64,000 bases of DNA from Cryobacterium shii (lineage in GTDB: Bacteria > Actinomycetota > Actinomycetes > Actinomycetales > Microbacteriaceae). The position numbers were made by a program, and so were the translations under genes. Below, in pieces: positions 57,052 to 64,000 of the stretch (position 1 is its first letter; each line of letters begins with the position of its first letter). The notes beneath the pieces are model-generated. The model worked only from the letters and a program-made list of their open reading frames with translations. It did no database searches and was not told the origin of the DNA. The stretch is from contig NZ_SOFY01000074.1 in NCBI RefSeq assembly GCF_004402595.1, positions 1 to 64,000 on the forward strand, read 5' to 3'.

Positions 57052-57086
57052 TAATCGAACCTCCCGCGGCGGGATAGAGTGAACGC

Positions 57087-57200
57087 ATGTCTACCCTTGC
57101 ACTCGAAATCTTCTTCCTGGGGCTCCTCGCGCTGGCGAGCCTGTCGATCGCCTGGGTCTCCGGCATGGTCCTGTTCAAGCTGTTCCGGGGGCAGCGGTAA
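57087..57200 (+). CDS. 37-residue single-pass membrane peptide
   Basis: ATG at 57087, stop TAA at 57198-57200, 37 residues: a short polar start (MSTLALEI), a hydrophobic stretch FFLGLLALASLSIAWVSGMV and a basic end LFKLFRGQR. It fits the 36-base gap to the previous gene and ends 6 bases before the next, so it looks like a genuine member of the run, but no clear Shine-Dalgarno is seen. Single transmembrane helix, cytoplasmic C-terminus by the positive-inside rule. Function unknown. Confidence 0.55.
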   Translation: MSTLALEIFFLGLLALASLSIAWVSGMVLFKLFRGQR

Positions 57201-57206
57201 CCTTCG

Positions 57207-57821
57207 ATGTTCGAGCTCCCCACCCAGCTCCCCGCCGAACTCGTTCCACTGTCGTGGCTGCTCGGTGTCTGGGAGGGCTCGGGAGTGCTCGACTATGTCG
57301 TCGGCGAGGAGTCGGTCAGCCGCGAGTTCGGCCACCGGCTCAGTTTCAGCCATGACGGCCTGCCGCACCTGAACTACAGCTCGTACACCTGGCTCGAGCC
57401 GGAACCCGGCTCCGACAACGGTGAGAAGACCCCGCTGATGACCGAAACCGGGTACTGGCGGCTGAGCCGCCCCCAGGGCGCCGGCGACCCGGGTCCCGGC
57501 CTGCTGCCAGCGGAGGGCGCGCATCCGTTCGTGACGGCGTCGGCGGTGGAAACGCTCCGCAACGCGGATGGCGGTTTCGACATCGACGTGACCATCGTGC
57601 ACCCCGGCGGTGTCGCGGAGATCTACCTCGGCGAGGTCAAGGGTCCGCGGATCGACCTCGCGACGGATGCCGTGATGCGCACCCAGGGCGCTAAACCCTA
57701 CTCCGCCGCGACGAGGCTCTACGGCCTGGTCGACGGCCACCTGCTCTGGGCCTGGGACATCGCCGCCCTCGGCCAGAGCCTGCGAACGCACGCCTCCGGA
57801 CGCCTCAAGCGCGTCGAATAA
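57207..57821 (+). CDS. FABP-like (nitrobindin) family protein
   Basis: A 204-residue beta-barrel protein of the THAP4/nitrobindin (DUF1794) family. The GxWxGxG entrance motif is LLGVWEGSGVL near residue 16, followed by Y(V)VGEES, FGHRLSFSHDGLPHLNYSSYTW and a C-terminal VDGHLLWAWDIAALGQSLRTHASGRL with the likely heme-ligand histidine region. Members bind heme and nitric oxide or a small ligand; the natural role is not established. Confidence 0.83.
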   Translation: MFELPTQLPAELVPLSWLLGVWEGSGVLDYVVGEESVSREFGHRLSFSHDGLPHLNYSSYTWLEPEPGSDNGEKTPLMTETGYWRLSRPQGAGDPGPGLLPAEGAHPFVTASAVETLRNADGGFDIDVTIVHPGGVAEIYLGEVKGPRIDLATDAVMRTQGAKPYSAATRLYGLVDGHLLWAWDIAALGQSLRTHASGRLKRVE

Positions 57822-57839
57822 CCAGCTGGAAAGAGCGCC

Positions 57840-59033
57840 ATGACCGCCGCATCCGTGCCCTCAGAAAACGTGCCCTCGGAAAACGTGTCCCCGCTGCTCG
57901 AACTCGACGGCGCCGTGCAGGCCGACGGGATCGACGCCGGCGTGGCCGCGCACTACGGCGGCCCCCTCACCGAACAGCGCCGCCTGCTCGCCGGCGAGGC
58001 CATCGTCGACTTGTCCCATTACGGGGTGCTGAGCGTCGCCGGGCCGGACCGGCTCACCTGGCTCAACTCGATCTCCAGCCAGGAGCTGCGCCACCTGGCC
58101 GCGGGAGAATCCTCCGAGACCCTCCTGCTCGACCCGACCGGCCGCGTCGAGTACGCGATGCAGGTCATCGACGACGGCGTGGAGACCTGGCTGCTCCTGG
58201 AATCGGCACAGCTGCCCGGCCTGCACGCGTGGCTCGACAAGATGCGGTTCACGCTGCGGGTGCAGATCGTCGACCACACCCTCGCCTACGCGGTGATCGG
58301 GTCGATGGCGGCGGACGTGTCCGCGCTGCCCCTCAGCCCCGCGGCCCCGAACGGTGTTCTGCTGGTCTGGCACGACCCCTGGAACCAGGTCGCGAGCGGT
58401 GGCTTCCAGTACGCGGATGCCCCCACTCACCCCGGAGCCGCCTGGCGCTGGACCGAGGTCCTGGTGCCGCGCGCGACCCTGCCCGCCCTGCGCGACTCCG
58501 TGCGCCACGGCACGGTCGGCGTCGCCGGCCTGCTCGCCCTCGAAGCCCTGCGGATCGCCGCCTGGCGTCCACGCCGGGCGACCGAGGTCGACGAGAAGAC
58601 CCTGCCGCACGAACTCGACTGGCTCCGCACCGCGGTGCACCTCAATAAGGGCTGCTACCGGGGGCAGGAGACCGTGGCGAAGGTGCACAACCTCGGCCAC
58701 CCGCCCCGGCGCCTGGTGCTGCTGCACCTCGACGGCTCGGACTCGGTCCTTCCCGCCCACGGTGACGAGGTCCAGGCGGTGCGGAAGCTGCCGGACGCAA
58801 CCGAGGAGCACCGCGGCGTCGGAATCATCACCTCCAGCGCCATCCACTACGAGCTCGGGCCGATCGCGCTCGCCGTGGTCAAACGCACGGTGCCGGCCAC
58901 GGTCACCCTGCACGTGCAGTCCCAGGGCATCTCCGTCGCCGCGGCGCAGGAAGTGATCGTGCCGCAGTCGGCCGGGTCGGTCGCCGAGATCCCCCGGCTG
59001 CCGCGCCTGGGCATCCGCACGCCCGGTCGTTAG
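57840..59033 (+). CDS. ygfZ: YgfZ/GcvT-like folate-binding protein
   Basis: A 397-residue protein of the GcvT/YgfZ superfamily. The YgfZ hallmark is KGCYRGQETVAKVHNLGHPPRRL (near residue 270), with the conserved Cys. The N-terminal domain has LSHYGVLSVAGPDRLTWLNSISSQELRHL. YgfZ helps maintain certain Fe-S enzymes using folate. The ATG at 57840 follows GGAAAG. Fe-S partners are not in the window. Confidence 0.87.
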   Translation: MTAASVPSENVPSENVSPLLELDGAVQADGIDAGVAAHYGGPLTEQRRLLAGEAIVDLSHYGVLSVAGPDRLTWLNSISSQELRHLAAGESSETLLLDPTGRVEYAMQVIDDGVETWLLLESAQLPGLHAWLDKMRFTLRVQIVDHTLAYAVIGSMAADVSALPLSPAAPNGVLLVWHDPWNQVASGGFQYADAPTHPGAAWRWTEVLVPRATLPALRDSVRHGTVGVAGLLALEALRIAAWRPRRATEVDEKTLPHELDWLRTAVHLNKGCYRGQETVAKVHNLGHPPRRLVLLHLDGSDSVLPAHGDEVQAVRKLPDATEEHRGVGIITSSAIHYELGPIALAVVKRTVPATVTLHVQSQGISVAAAQEVIVPQSAGSVAEIPRLPRLGIRTPGR

Positions 59034-59087
59034 GTCCCGCCTGCCGCGCTTACTCCCGGCGCCCGCCACATCGGTAGAGTTGAAGTC

Positions 59088-59840
59088 ATGTCAGATGCAT
59101 ACAACCTCATACTTCTCCGTCACGGCCAAAGCCTATGGAACCAGGAAAACCTCTTCACCGGTTGGGTGGACGTCAGGCTGAGCGAGCAGGGAGCCGCCGA
59201 AGCCAAGCGCGCCGGTGAACTTCTCGCCGAGTCGGGCCTGCTGCCCGACGTCCTGCACACCTCATTACTTACCCGCGCCATCCAGACCGCGAACATCGCG
59301 CTCGAGGAAGCCGACCGGCTGTGGATCGACGTGAAGCGCTCCTGGCGCCTCAACGAGCGTCACTACGGCGCCCTGCAGGGCCTCGACAAGGCGGAGACGC
59401 TGGCCAAGTTCGGCCCCGAACAGTTCCAGCTCTGGCGTCGCTCGTTCGACGTGCCGCCGCCCGTGCTGGCCGACGATTCCCCCTGGTCCCAGGCGCACGA
59501 CGTGCGTTACGCGAACCTCGGCGACGACCTGCCGCGCACCGAATGCCTCAGCGACGTCGTCGACCGGATGCTGCCCTACTGGGAATCCGACATCTCGACC
59601 GACCTCCGCGCGGGCAGGACGGTGCTCGTCACCGCCCACGGCAACTCGCTGCGCGCCCTGGTCAAGCACCTTGACGGCATCAGCGACGCCGACATCGCCG
59701 AGCTGAACATCCCGACCGGCATCCCGCTGGTCTACCGCCTGGGCGAAGACCTGATGCCTCTCGGCCCCGGCCGCTACCTCGACCCGGAGGCCGCCGCCGC
59801 CGGCGCCGCCGCCGTCGCGGCGCAGGGAAACAAGAAGTAG
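59088..59840 (+). CDS. gpmA: 2,3-bisphosphoglycerate-dependent phosphoglycerate mutase
   Basis: A 250-residue enzyme of glycolysis that interconverts 3- and 2-phosphoglycerate. Catalytic RHG motif [27 protein letters not shown] (H12), a second His region [17 protein letters not shown]. Length and pattern match dPGM. In mycobacteria gpmA precedes senX3-regX3, as it does here on the far side of phoU. Confidence 0.94.
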   Translation: MSDAYNLILLRHGQSLWNQENLFTGWVDVRLSEQGAAEAKRAGELLAESGLLPDVLHTSLLTRAIQTANIALEEADRLWIDVKRSWRLNERHYGALQGLDKAETLAKFGPEQFQLWRRSFDVPPPVLADDSPWSQAHDVRYANLGDDLPRTECLSDVVDRMLPYWESDISTDLRAGRTVLVTAHGNSLRALVKHLDGISDADIAELNIPTGIPLVYRLGEDLMPLGPGRYLDPEAAAAGAAAVAAQGNKK

Positions 59841-59866
59841 ACCGCATCCCCGCACCCCATTAAGAA

Positions 59867-59904
59867 GAAAGCCCCGGAAGCAGTCGATCGCTTCCGGGGC
59901 TTTC
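59867..59904. terminator. Bidirectional terminator between gpmA and phoU
   Basis: GAAAGCCCCGGAAGC (59867-59881) and GCTTCCGGGGCTTTC (59890-59904) are perfect 15-bp arms with an 8-nt loop. The A-rich left end and T-rich right end fit a two-way terminator for the convergent gpmA and phoU. Confidence 0.88.
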
Positions 59905-59916
59905 TCGCGCTCGGGG

Positions 59917-60573
59917 TTACGCGTTGGTGTTCTGCTGCCACGCCCCGGTGCCGAGGTACTGCACCTTCTTCGCGATCGACACGGCGTGGTCGGCGAAACG
60001 CTCGTGATAGCGGCTGGCGAGCGTCGAGTCGACCGTGTCAGCGGCCTGGCCCTTCCAGGTCTCGCCCAGCACGGCGTCGAACACGCTGAGGTGCAGGGCG
60101 TCGACCTTGTCGTCCTCGTTGCGGATGGTCTCGGCCAGGAGCATGTCCTCGTTCGTCAGCAGCTCGGTCAGCATCTTCGCGATCGCCGTGACGAGCGCGC
60201 CCATCTCCGCGAACGTGCCGCGCAGGCTCTTGGGAACGACTTTGTCCGGGAAGCGGTAACGGGCGAGCTGGGCGATGTGCGTGGACAGGTCACCCATCCG
60301 CTCGAGGGACGCGCTGATCCGCAGCGCGCTGACCACGATGCGGAGGTCGCGCGCGACCGGCTGCTGGCGGGCGAGGATTGTGATGGCGAGCTCGTCGAGT
60401 TCGATGGTCAGTTCGTCGATCTTCTCGTCTTCACTGATCGCTTCGTCGGCGAGACTCACGTCGGACTCGTTGAAGGCCCGAGTGGCTTTGTCGATGGAGA
60501 TCGCGACGAGGCGGGAGATCTCGATGAGACGATCCTGCACTTCGGCGAGTTCCTGCTGGAAAACTTCACGCAT
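59917..60573 (-). CDS. phoU: Phosphate signalling protein PhoU
   Basis: A 218-residue all-helical protein with two PhoU repeats, each carrying the metal-binding EDDK/E-xxx-D pattern (for example NEDDKVDALHLSVFD). PhoU links PstSCAB to the SenX3-RegX3 kinase and represses the phosphate response in plenty. The ATG at 60573 was chosen because MREVFQQELAEVQDRLIEISR starts the first helix. Confidence 0.93.
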   Translation of the reverse strand: MREVFQQELAEVQDRLIEISRLVAISIDKATRAFNESDVSLADEAISEDEKIDELTIELDELAITILARQQPVARDLRIVVSALRISASLERMGDLSTHIAQLARYRFPDKVVPKSLRGTFAEMGALVTAIAKMLTELLTNEDMLLAETIRNEDDKVDALHLSVFDAVLGETWKGQAADTVDSTLASRYHERFADHAVSIAKKVQYLGTGAWQQNTNA

Positions 60574-60653
60574 GTGTGTGGTCCTTCCTGGGCGCGCGGT
60601 ACGCGCAGACACGTGAGACGCACCTGGCCCCGTTCACGATCCTCGCGGACCGA

Positions 60654-60671
60654 GGTGAACGGCAGGTGCCG
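60654..60671 (-). promoter_or_regulatory. PHO-box-like repeat upstream of phoU
   Basis: On the minus strand CGGCACC (60671-60665) and GTTCACC (60660-60654) lie 11 bases apart, like the PHO box at pstS. The first unit is degenerate. A further CGTTCAC at 60631-60637 on the plus strand faces it, making an inverted CGTTCAC...GTGAACG arrangement between phoU and senX3. Confidence 0.55.
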
Positions 60672-60752
60672 AGATACTGAACACTACCTGAATCGGTCAG
60701 GGCGCCGGGTTGCTTCGTCAGACGACGCAACAAGTATCAGTAATCTGGGTAT

Positions 60753-61907
60753 ATGGAATCGACAGGGCTTGTGCTGGTGTCGCTGGCACTCGGCCTCGCC
60801 GTCGGCGCCGGATTCATGACCCTGCTGCACGTGGCCGAACGTCACGGCCGGCGGGCGGCCGAGGTCGTGAACCCCGCCGTTCCCGACGGCATCGACCAGG
60901 TGCTCGACGCGCTCGAGACCGCGGGGGCCGTCCTCGATCCCTCCAACAACGTGGTCAAGGCCTCGCAGGCGGCGGTGTCGATGGGGCTGGTCTGGAACCG
61001 CCAGCTGGTGCATCCGGAACTGCTGGAACTGGCCCAGCGGGTGCGACGCACCGGCGAGCCGGTCTCGGAGAACCTCGTGCTCTCCCGTGGGCCCTTCGGC
61101 GACGCGAGCATGCGCGTGCGCGTGCGGCTGGCCCGGCTGGGCACACGGTACGTGCTCCTCCTGGCCGAGGACCGCACGGAGGCGTTCCGCCTCGACGAGG
61201 TGCGCCGGGACTTCGTCGCGAACATCAGCCACGAACTCAAGACGCCGATTGCCGCGGTGGGATTGCTGGCTGAGGCGCTCGAGCAGGCCGCGGACGAGCC
61301 GGTGCAGGTGCGGCGCTTCGCCAGCCGCCTCACGACCGAGTCCGGCCGGCTCACCCGGCTGACCCAGGAGATCATCGAACTCTCCCGTTTGCAGGCCCAG
61401 GACGCCCTGACCGAACCCGAACTCCTTAACGTGGACACGATCGTCGCCTCCGCGGTGGACCTGAGCCGGGTGGTGGCCGACGCGGCGAAGATCACCATCG
61501 CCGTCGGCAAGAAGTCCGGCGCGCTCGTGAACGGTGACGAGCGACTACTCGTGATGGCGGTGCACAACCTCGTCGCCAACGCCGTGAACTACTCTCCGGA
61601 GGGGGCGAGGGTCGGAGTGGGGGTGCGCCGCAACGACGGCGTCGTCGAGATCACCGTCACCGACCAGGGTGTGGGCATCCAGGAAGCCGACCTGGAACGC
61701 ATCTTCGAGCGCTTCTTCCGGGTGGACCAGGCTCGGTCCAGACACACCGGCGGCACGGGCCTGGGGTTGTCGATCGTCAAGCACGTGGTGCAGATCCATG
61801 GCGGGGACATCCGCGTCTGGTCCCAGCCCGGCAGCGGCTCGACATTCACCATCCGCCTTCCAGAGGCACCACACCCCGCCCCGGCGGCGATAGGAGACAC
61901 CCCGTGA
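60753..61907 (+). CDS. senX3: Sensor histidine kinase SenX3
   Basis: A 384-residue kinase of the SenX3/PhoR group. One N-terminal membrane helix (GLVLVSLALGLAVGAGFMTLL), a PAS-like sensor region, then HisKA with NISHELKTPIAAVG (H160) and HATPase_c with NAVNYSPEGARVGVGV, DQGVGIQEADLERIFERFFRVDQ and GTGLGLSIVKHV. It senses phosphate status through PstB/PhoU and phosphorylates RegX3. It overlaps regX3 by 4 bases. Confidence 0.92.
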   Translation: MESTGLVLVSLALGLAVGAGFMTLLHVAERHGRRAAEVVNPAVPDGIDQVLDALETAGAVLDPSNNVVKASQAAVSMGLVWNRQLVHPELLELAQRVRRTGEPVSENLVLSRGPFGDASMRVRVRLARLGTRYVLLLAEDRTEAFRLDEVRRDFVANISHELKTPIAAVGLLAEALEQAADEPVQVRRFASRLTTESGRLTRLTQEIIELSRLQAQDALTEPELLNVDTIVASAVDLSRVVADAAKITIAVGKKSGALVNGDERLLVMAVHNLVANAVNYSPEGARVGVGVRRNDGVVEITVTDQGVGIQEADLERIFERFFRVDQARSRHTGGTGLGLSIVKHVVQIHGGDIRVWSQPGSGSTFTIRLPEAPHPAPAAIGDTP

Positions 61908-62584
61908 CCCACATTCTGCTGGTCGAAGACGAGCGTGCGCTCAGCGAGCCGCTGAGCTTCCTGCTCGAGCGGGAAGGGTACGAGGTCACGGTCGCCGAGG
62001 ACGGACCGAGCGCGATCAGCGAATACGATCGCACCGGCGCCGACCTGATCCTGCTCGACCTGATGCTCCCGGGCATCCCGGGCACCGAGGTGTGCCGGGA
62101 GATCCGCACCCGCTCGTCGGTGCCGATCATCATGCTGACCGCCAAGGACTCCGAGGTCGACATCGTGGTCGGCCTCGAACTCGGGGCGGACGACTACGTC
62201 ACCAAGCCGTACTCGACCCGGGAACTGCTGGCCCGCATCCGGGCGGTGTCCCGGCGGCGCACCGAGGAGGTCGCCGAGGACGACACCGTGCTGGCGGCCG
62301 GCACGGTGCGGATGGACCTCGAAAGTCACACGGTCACGGTGTCCGACGACACCGTGAACCTGCCGCTGAAGGAGTTCGAGCTGCTCGAATACCTCTTGCG
62401 CAACGCCGGCCGGGTTCTCACCAGGGGCCAGCTGATCGACCGGGTCTGGGGCGCCGACTACTTCGGCGACACGAAGACGCTGGACGTGCACATCAAGCGG
62501 ATCCGTTCACGGATCGAGTCCACCCCGTCGGAGCCGCAGATGCTGGTCACCGTGCGCGGGCTGGGCTACCGCTTCGAAGCCTGA
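61904..62584 (+). CDS. regX3: Response regulator RegX3
   Basis: A 226-residue OmpR/PhoB-type regulator. The receiver domain has the acidic pair VEDERALSE, phospho-acceptor D52 in LILLDLMLPGIPG, Thr in MLTAKD and Lys in VTKPYS. The winged helix has NLPLKEFELLEYLLRNAGRVLTRGQLIDRVWGADYF. It is the expected activator of pst and phoU genes through PHO boxes. Co-translated with senX3. Confidence 0.93.
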   Translation: MTHILLVEDERALSEPLSFLLEREGYEVTVAEDGPSAISEYDRTGADLILLDLMLPGIPGTEVCREIRTRSSVPIIMLTAKDSEVDIVVGLELGADDYVTKPYSTRELLARIRAVSRRRTEEVAEDDTVLAAGTVRMDLESHTVTVSDDTVNLPLKEFELLEYLLRNAGRVLTRGQLIDRVWGADYFGDTKTLDVHIKRIRSRIESTPSEPQMLVTVRGLGYRFEA

Positions 62585-62658
62585 CCGCTCGCGCGGCGTG
62601 CCGACGCCGGCCAAGCCCCGCGGGGCCCGGCCGGTCGCGCCTGGTCGGCTGCTGGTGG

Positions 62659-63138
62659 TTACGGCGCGGCGGTCGGAACGAGCGTGGAGTAGGTCTCCAG
62701 GGAGCCGTCCAGGACCGGAACCAGCAGTTCGATGCCGGTCTCGTTGCCGTACTGCATGAAGACGGGGAAGAGCGAGCCCGGCTGGGTGTCGGCGTCGGTG
62801 ACCGACACGTTCGGGGCATCCGGTGTACCGATGGTCACGCTCGAGTTCGCGTCGACGTTGACCTTCTGGGTGACCTTCTCCGTGGCCCCCTTGTACTGCA
62901 CGTTGAGGCTGTGCGCCGAGTCTCCGGTGTTCACGACCGTGACCAGGAGACTGGCGGTGGAGCCGTCCTCGGACAGCAGGACCGCATTGCGGATGGCGAG
63001 GTCGCCCACATCGCCGCTGACGCCGTCGCTGGCGTCATACTTCGCCGTCGTCGACTGCGGAGCCAGCAGATTGCAGCCGCTGGTTCCCAACAGGATGCCG
63101 GCCGCCACGACGACGGACACGATGATTCGAGCTCTCAC
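62659..63138 (-). CDS. Hypothetical lipoprotein
   Basis: A 159-residue secreted lipoprotein with signal peptide RIIVSVVVAAGILLGTSGC (lipobox LGTSGC, Cys near residue 21). The mature part is a beta-rich domain (SLLVTVVNTGDSAHSLNVQY...VNVDANSSVTIGT) reminiscent of DUF461/PCu(A)C-like or other immunoglobulin-like folds, but no clear family match. The start is GTG at 63138 with GGAGG four bases upstream. It lies beside carD on the opposite strand. Confidence 0.75.
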   Translation of the reverse strand: MRARIIVSVVVAAGILLGTSGCNLLAPQSTTAKYDASDGVSGDVGDLAIRNAVLLSEDGSTASLLVTVVNTGDSAHSLNVQYKGATEKVTQKVNVDANSSVTIGTPDAPNVSVTDADTQPGSLFPVFMQYGNETGIELLVPVLDGSLETYSTLVPTAAP

Positions 63139-63273
63139 AAGACCTCCACAACAGTTCACCGTTTTGCCCGATGGCCAAACGCTGCAAATTTCGCTTTGGC
63201 ACCAGCTTACTGGCTGGAGCGGGCCGCCCGGCGCGCCAATCGGCGCGGCGAACCCTACCACCGACGGCTGTGG

Positions 63274-63279
63274 TATCAT
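63274..63279 (+). promoter_or_regulatory. Candidate -10 element of carD
   Basis: TATCAT preceded by TGG resembles an extended -10 (TGn-TATCAT). It lies 27 bases before the carD start. The -35 is not evident, as is common with extended -10 promoters. Confidence 0.4.
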
Positions 63280-63305
63280 AGACGCTGCTGAAGGGATATC
63301 CATAC

Positions 63306-63788
63306 ATGCTTTTTGAGGTCGGAGAAACCGTCGTTTATCCCCACCATGGAGCCGCAACGATCACCGAGGTGAAGACGCGGATCATCAAGGGTGAAGAAAA
63401 ACTGTACCTGAAGCTCAATGTCACTCAGGGTGACCTCACCATCGAGGTGCCCGCCGAGAACGTCGACCTGGTCGGCGTTCGCGACGTGATCGGCAAAGAA
63501 GGACTCGACAAGGTGTTCGAGGTGCTGCGCGCGCCGTTCACCGAAGAGCCCACCAACTGGTCTCGCCGGTACAAGGCCAACCTGGAGAAGCTCGCCTCCG
63601 GTGACGTCATCAAGGTCTCCGAGGTCGTCCGCGACCTGTGGCGCCGCGACCAGGACCGCGGCCTGTCCGCCGGCGAGAAGCGCATGCTGGCCAAGGCCCG
63701 GCAGATCCTGATCTCCGAACTGGCCCTCGCGGAGAAGACCGACGAAGAGAAGGCCTCCACCGTTCTCGACCAGGTCCTCGCTTCATAA
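63306..63788 (+). CDS. carD: CarD-family RNA polymerase-binding regulator
   Basis: A 160-residue essential actinobacterial regulator. N-terminal RNAP-interaction (RID/Tudor-like) domain: [38 protein letters not shown]-terminal helical DNA-binding domain with conserved Trp ([32 protein letters not shown], near residue 86). It stabilises the open promoter complex, notably at rRNA genes. ispD follows 85 bases later, a common actinobacterial arrangement. Confidence 0.95.
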   Translation: MLFEVGETVVYPHHGAATITEVKTRIIKGEEKLYLKLNVTQGDLTIEVPAENVDLVGVRDVIGKEGLDKVFEVLRAPFTEEPTNWSRRYKANLEKLASGDVIKVSEVVRDLWRRDQDRGLSAGEKRMLAKARQILISELALAEKTDEEKASTVLDQVLAS

Positions 63789-63803
63789 CCACGCTCTCGT
63801 TGG

Positions 63804-63829
63804 AAGGCGGCGCCGTGAGGTGCCGCCTT
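63804..63829 (+). terminator. Intrinsic terminator after carD
   Basis: AAGGCGGC (63804-63811) and GCCGCCTT (63822-63829) form an 8-bp stem with a 10-nt loop, with T residues following. Placed 16 bases after the carD stop. Confidence 0.6.
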
Positions 63830-63873
63830 TCGCGTTTCCCCTGCCGCACGACCCCACCAGATAGCCTCCTGAT

Positions 63874-64000
63874 ATGACTGAATCCCCCGCGCCCGTGGTC
63901 GCGGTCATCGTCGTCGCCGCCGGCAGCGGCAGCCGGCTCGGGCACGAGCTGCCCAAGGCCTTCGTCCCCCTGGCCGGCGCCACCCTGCTCGAGCGCGCCC
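63874..64000 (+). CDS. ispD: 2-C-methyl-D-erythritol 4-phosphate cytidylyltransferase, partial
   Basis: The first 42 codons of an MEP-pathway isoprenoid enzyme; the gene runs off the window end. VAVIVVAAGSGSRLGHELPKAFVPLAGATLLERA contains the nucleotidyltransferase loop AAGxGxR and the Lys of LPKAF that bind CTP. The position after carD supports the assignment. It may be ispD alone or an ispDF fusion; this cannot be seen. Confidence 0.9.
   Translation, partial: MTESPAPVVAVIVVAAGSGSRLGHELPKAFVPLAGATLLERA

Overview
The window is one contiguous piece of a high-GC actinobacterial chromosome, most likely from the family Microbacteriaceae (Cryobacterium/Leifsonia-like; this is inference). The grounds are: mycothiol synthase (mshD), a SenX3-RegX3 phosphate two-component system beside gpmA and phoU, a CarD-ispD junction, a SigK/RskA pair, a MutT1-type Nudix/phosphatase fusion overlapping ppk, and strong third-position GC bias. 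I see no phage, insertion sequence, CRISPR array or rRNA; there is one tRNA. Almost all the DNA is chromosomal housekeeping, transport and regulatory genes.

Layout. 1-5.3 kb: a dimethylarginine dimethylaminohydrolase gene, then a short leader peptide in front of a heterodimeric ABC exporter. 5.4-7.1 kb (minus): two tandem small cupins, an alkyltransferase-like DNA repair protein and a GNAT acetyltransferase. 7.2-12 kb: icd, a P1B-type metal ATPase and an MFS transporter. 12.2-15.3 kb (minus): an ABC-2 type exporter pair, a DUF2568 membrane protein and purU. 15.4-19.8 kb: an MFS exporter, an internally duplicated lipoprotein broken by a frameshift, and an amino-acid permease. 20-26.3 kb: a six-gene Mrp-type Na+/H+ antiporter operon. 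26.3-28.9 kb: a ZTP riboswitch, glyA and folD. 29.2-30.4 kb: a gamma-carbonic-anhydrase-like protein and a YbaK-like deacylase. 30.8-35.2 kb: divergent galT-galK and deoR-galM. 35.2-40.6 kb: an amine-utilisation cluster (permease, AraC regulator, TetR regulator, copper amine oxidase). 40.7-44.9 kb: a DUF445 protein, a hexapeptide acyltransferase, a CPA2 antiporter, tRNA-Lys and an unrecognised conserved protein. 45-47.5 kb: sigK-rskA and a class IV aminotransferase. 47.7-63.8 kb: phosphate and polyphosphate genes (pstSCAB, mutT1-ppk, phoU, senX3-regX3) interleaved with mshD, a GlnR-like regulator, ygfZ and gpmA, followed by a lipoprotein, carD and the start of ispD.

How the genes work together. 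PHO-box-like direct repeats lie upstream of pstS and of phoU, so the pst transporter, PhoU and SenX3-RegX3 probably form one phosphate regulon, with ppk storing polyphosphate. glyA, folD and purU form a one-carbon folate theme, and glyA sits behind a ZTP aptamer. The Leloir genes galM/galT/galK are arranged around a DeoR-type repressor with a palindromic operator; galE is not here.

The most unusual layer is intergenic. I find ten hairpin-forming elements of about 64-95 bp in at least five arm families, all outside genes. Family A (four copies) has inverted arms containing TTCGACGGAGATT around a loop of about 40 nt. Family C (two copies within a perfect 114-bp direct repeat) has different arms, yet shares with family A an inner core of the form CGGNCCGAAAC. 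The geometry is that of REPINs, and I can name no described family in this group of organisms. Other points worth following are a candidate structured RNA at 44918-44997, a 29-codon leader ORF at 1310-1399, a 37-codon membrane-protein gene at 57087-57200, and widespread use of the hexamer GCATCC/GGATGC.
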